Shown: positions 60,644 to 64,000 of the stretch, one piece after another
Layout of the letters: the number at the start of each line of letters is the position of its first letter
Numbering within the stretch: the first letter of the stretch is position 1
Assembly: GCA_029891385.1 (NCBI GenBank)
Contig: CM057233.1
Location: 49,492,063 to 49,556,062, forward strand
Direction of reading: 5' to 3'
From: Erythroxylum novogranatense
Lineage: Eukaryota; Streptophyta; Magnoliopsida; Malpighiales; Erythroxylaceae
Length of the DNA stretch: 64,000 nucleotides
Notes under the pieces: generated by a model
Database searches by the model: none
The model's input: the letters and a program-made list of their open reading frames with translations, nothing else
Told to the model about the DNA's origin: nothing
Program-made: the position numbers and the translations under genes

Positions 60644-63600
60644 TGTAACATCACGTTACCTAAATTAAGGTTAAATTGGTATTTATTAGAGATTAATAAG
60701 AAATTAGGAATCATAATTCATGCTTATGAACAATGTGACATACATATACATGATACTATCAATATTGCATATTAAAATAATTGTACATGCATTTATTGAC
60801 ATTTTTCGAGAATAATTGATTGTAGAAAAGCAATTAAAATGTAAATTATGAATTATTTGTGCTAAAAATTTATTTGGATAATATTCTAATTATTTTAAAA
60901 TTTTTGGTGAATTTTGGAAAATTTCTGAAAATTTGACGTATCTTTGGACTAGGAAAAATAAGAGACAAATAGATCAATAGAATTGTGACAAGTAACAGTG
61001 TTAAACAGTGATACGTAAAGAACATGCAAAATGGCCACATAGAGTAGGATTCGATGCATCTCTTTCCCCTGTCCTTGTCTTATCGAAAGTATAGTTAGAC
61101 AAAAACACACTGAAACATTGAGTTATTTTGTCGTAAATTGGGGTATTGAATTTTTGACTTCTAAGTGAGAATTCCAATCCATAGAGAGAGTTTGATCGTT
61201 GTTGCTCAACCATCACTGAAGTTTGAATTGTTGTAACTACTGTTGATTCAAGTAAGTGAATTTGATGATGTTTTACTGTTGTTGATTTTGAACATGAATT
61301 CATTCATGATAGTTAGAGAAGTGTAGTTTGATGATGAATGAATTCGATGAAAGATTTGTGAAATATGAATATGAAATATATTCTGTTTTAGATATGCAAG
61401 TATAACATTCCATTTCCGACGGGGAGGTTAGAATAAGAACTCTGAGTGGTCAATGAGTGCTTATAAATACCTTTACATGTTTATGCATAATCTAGCATCC
61501 GTATATATGTGAATAGTAAATTTTTCACATGAAAATGACTGTACATGGATTCATGACATTTCCCGGTTATGTGATTGTTATTGAAAAATGTAGTTTGTTT
61601 GCATGGAAAATTGAGTGGGAGAAGGTTATTGTGGTTTTCGAATTTTTAGAGAATTTTAGATTTTTTTTCTTCTGAAAATTCAGGGTAATTTCTAGACTAT
61701 AAAAAATGCCAAGCGGCAAAATAATTGGTTAATAGTAGTAGAAATACTGTCCAATGATAATAGAAATTTAGATAAATGATTTTTAGAATTATTAACTAGA
61801 GCCATCGAAATTTTGGAAAAAAATTGGAGTAGAAATTGAAATTTGATTGAAAAGAAACCAAGTGAGAGCCTAAAAATGAGGCATGTGGCAATCACTTGCC
61901 TAACCATGTCTTAAACCATGCTTTTATTAAAATAACCCAACCCTTTTGGAGTCTTCCACGATGCTTCTATTTTAAAGGCTATTGGTGATTTGTTTTGGGT
62001 TTTTCTCCATCAATTTTGTGGCTTCTCTTCTTCCTCTCTTCTTCCTGATTTTTGACCATCTTTCATACTTCTCTTTCACCTTGCTTTCTCTTCCATTATC
62101 ACTAAAAACCCAAACCTTCTAACCCTCAAGATGATGATGATCGTGGGTTGTTGATAAATTAAGGAGTTTTGGTGTTCTTGAAGATTTTGAAAAATTAGAA
62201 GCTAACCTAAGTAAGAATTTTGTCAAATATCATGGATTTGTAGTTAAATGAAGCATTTGTGATGTTATTTGAAATTAATTTCATGGAATTGTGGTTTGGG
62301 TATATGGGTGTCGTGAATGGGGAAGGGTGTGTGAATTTCTTGCTTTTATTGATGATTAATGATGTAGAATGTGATATAGAGATGTTGTGGAAGTTAGAGT
62401 TTGAATATAATGATGTTTAGATGAGTATAGAAAAGTATGATGAATGAGTGCATGTTGATGCTATGTTTTGGGTTAATGTTCAAGTATAGGTCTTGACTTA
62501 GTTGTGGTTGATATATTGAGTGAATTGAGTAGTAATTGGTGAGGAAATGCAATGGAAGAGGTGGAAGAAGAGTTAGATGAAAAATCTTGAGAGTTTGAAA
62601 AATCTGGAAATTTTACTTGAGTATGCTTCAATGGATTAGTTTTAACTTCTTCTATAGTTGTGCAATTGAGATGATTTTTAGTTTGAGTTAAACTAGAGGT
62701 GTTTGGCTACATTTCTTGTGAAGACAACGACTTTTAATTTTGTCTTTAAGAGTCCCAAATCTTGACATGAATGTAGGAAAGTGAGTAGGGATGAATAGTA
62801 GCATTAAAGTTGATTTTTTTAAGTTGAAAAGTTTGTGAATTTTTCTGGATTGATCTAGGAATATTTTGCTAAATTGGTCTTCATGAAAGTTGTATCTTTT
62901 CTTGATAGCTTTCTATCGCCATAAAGTGTGATATTTTCGACATTGGAGTTGAAAGTTATGAGTAATTGAAATTTGGATATGGTTTAGGTGATGTATAACA
63001 GGGCAACCACAATAATGTGGAAATTTGACCTAGTTAGAGGTAGAATTTGCTTCTAAGTTCTTCGTGACAGTTGTAGCTTGTGTTTTTATCTTTCCATTGA
63101 TATAAATCATGCAATTTTTGGACAATGAAATAGGAAGTTATGATTTTTAGAAGTTGTGTTACTGTTTAGGATGAGATTTACAGGACATATACTTTGAAGT
63201 GAATTTTGACTCCTATAGAGGTTGAATTCGTCTTTGAGTCCCATGGAAATTGTAGAACTTTTTGTTATCTTTCCATTGATACCAAATTTGTAAAATTTGG
63301 AGTTCTGAGTGAAAAGTTATGCTTTTTGAAATTTCAGATGAGGAAGAGAAGAAAACAAGAAGAAAACAAAATGAAAAGAATTTGGGAAGCAGTGGCCTCG
63401 TGGCCGCAATGCGGCTCGAAAATGAGCCGCCTCCCAATCGCGAGCTGTTGCTATCTCGAGCGGCTCGTTTTCGAGCCCACTCGCGATCACGAGGTGGCTC
63501 GCTCGCCAACCGACTAGCGAGCCGTCGCTCATGCAGCGCGACTCGCCGGCTCACCTGTTCTCTCTTCATTCTTTTGCTTATAACTTTTTCGTCCGACCTC

Positions 63601-64000
63601 TGATTGACTTGATTTTTGAAGCGTTGGATTTCTAAGACATTCGTCTACCTCTGCATGAGAATTTGTAGATTTTGAGATTAAATTAAAAAATATGGATTGA
63701 ATCAAAGTGAGAAGATCGATTAAAAGAGTATGAGTTGGTTATTTTTCTGACCATACTGCAGTGTTTTGGCAATATCTTGACCTATAGAAATCCAAATTGA
63801 GTAATTTTGATGTCTATGAATTTCTAAAACATAGGGGGAACACTTTTATTGAAGAGAGGTTGACTAAGTTACCTCATTTTCACTTTCTCATTGATCGCGA
63901 ACAATAGACCCGAAAGTGTGTGTTTTGGAAAAACTGAAATAAGTATATGAGCAATAAATTGTAAGTTTAATGGTTTTAGTGAGGCTTAAACCTAAGAATA
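60644..64000 (+). mobile_element. LTR of a gypsy-like retrotransposon, running off the window
   Basis: Starts TGTAACATCACGTTACC within LINE sequence; the five bases before it are cctac, a candidate target duplication whose partner lies outside the window. It shares its start with the minus LTR at 11599-12535. From about 62880 it aligns with the giant LTR at 2000-2900: three roughly 170-bp modules, then a word array, then text with ttttgcttat, gtccgacc, gcgttggatt and taagaca. No gene found. Confidence 0.75.
63395..63555. repeat. Word array, word CGAGCGGCTCG / GAGCCGCTCG
   Basis: Eight or more variants of gcggctcg, gagccgc and gcgagccg in 160 bp, many palindromic, with tcgcgat/atcgcga companions. 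It occupies the place taken by the GTCGCTAGGGCGAC array in the giant LTR; flanks on both sides align. Confidence 0.85.

Overview
This window is nuclear DNA from a flowering plant, probably a eudicot. The evidence is an AT-rich background, spliced genes with GT-AG introns, layered LTR retrotransposons primed by initiator-Met tRNA, a PIF/Harbinger transposon, a LINE, a plant kinesin-14 and many plant gene fragments. The species cannot be named from sequence alone. Only one host gene looks fully intact: a KIN14/ATK1-type kinesin at 52069-56577 (+), 17 exons and about 792 residues.

Layout. 1-12.5 kb is nested LTR retrotransposons. A truncated LTR (1-1495) carries a duplicated primer-binding site. 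A complete non-autonomous element (1805-11593, TSD CAAAT) has two 4.57-kb LTRs around a 650-bp interior with no gene, and it sits inside an older minus-strand LTR. 12.5-17.9 kb is decayed repeat DNA. 17.9-45 kb is a mosaic of broken multi-exon gene pieces interrupted by younger retroelements. The plus strand reads ArfGAP-ankyrin (AGD/ACAP) C-terminal half, Listerin RING exon, IST1-like exons. The minus strand, from the right, reads AGD N-terminal (BAR) half, mitochondrial CoA-type carrier, KEA antiporter exon, trehalose-phosphate phosphatase exons. Two solo LTRs (19453-23493 minus, TSD AAAAT; 23747-25888 plus, TSD GACAT/GACGT) split the first AGD piece. A 9.3-kb Ty1/copia element (33500-42776, TSD GGTAT, minus) sits in an intron of the second. 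A retrocopy of the tiny ribosomal protein gene eL41 with a 13-bp target duplication sits near the IST1 pieces.

45150-51910 is a complete PIF/Harbinger element (TIR GGCTCCGTTTGGTT, TSD TCA). It encodes a DDE transposase with all catalytic residues, a Myb/SANT-like protein whose frame is interrupted, and a third gene joining an RNase H1-type hybrid-binding (viroplasmin-like) domain to a C-terminal membrane anchor. It lies between the divergently oriented AGD pseudogene and the kinesin, 158 bp upstream of the kinesin ATG. 56.9-60.6 kb is a dead LINE (minus) with a TTA-microsatellite insertion. 60.6-64 kb is another LTR, cut by the window edge.

The most unusual signals are: (1) the third Harbinger gene; (2) spaced arrays of short, CpG-rich palindromic words, different in each LTR family, occupying an exchangeable slot, with one word shared by a copia element and an unrelated solo LTR; (3) a shared LTR core promoter (TATA box, 18-19 nt, then a GAGCT-N4-AGCTC inverted repeat) in three different LTR families; (4) the two converging trains of gene fragments bounded by inverted AGD pieces.
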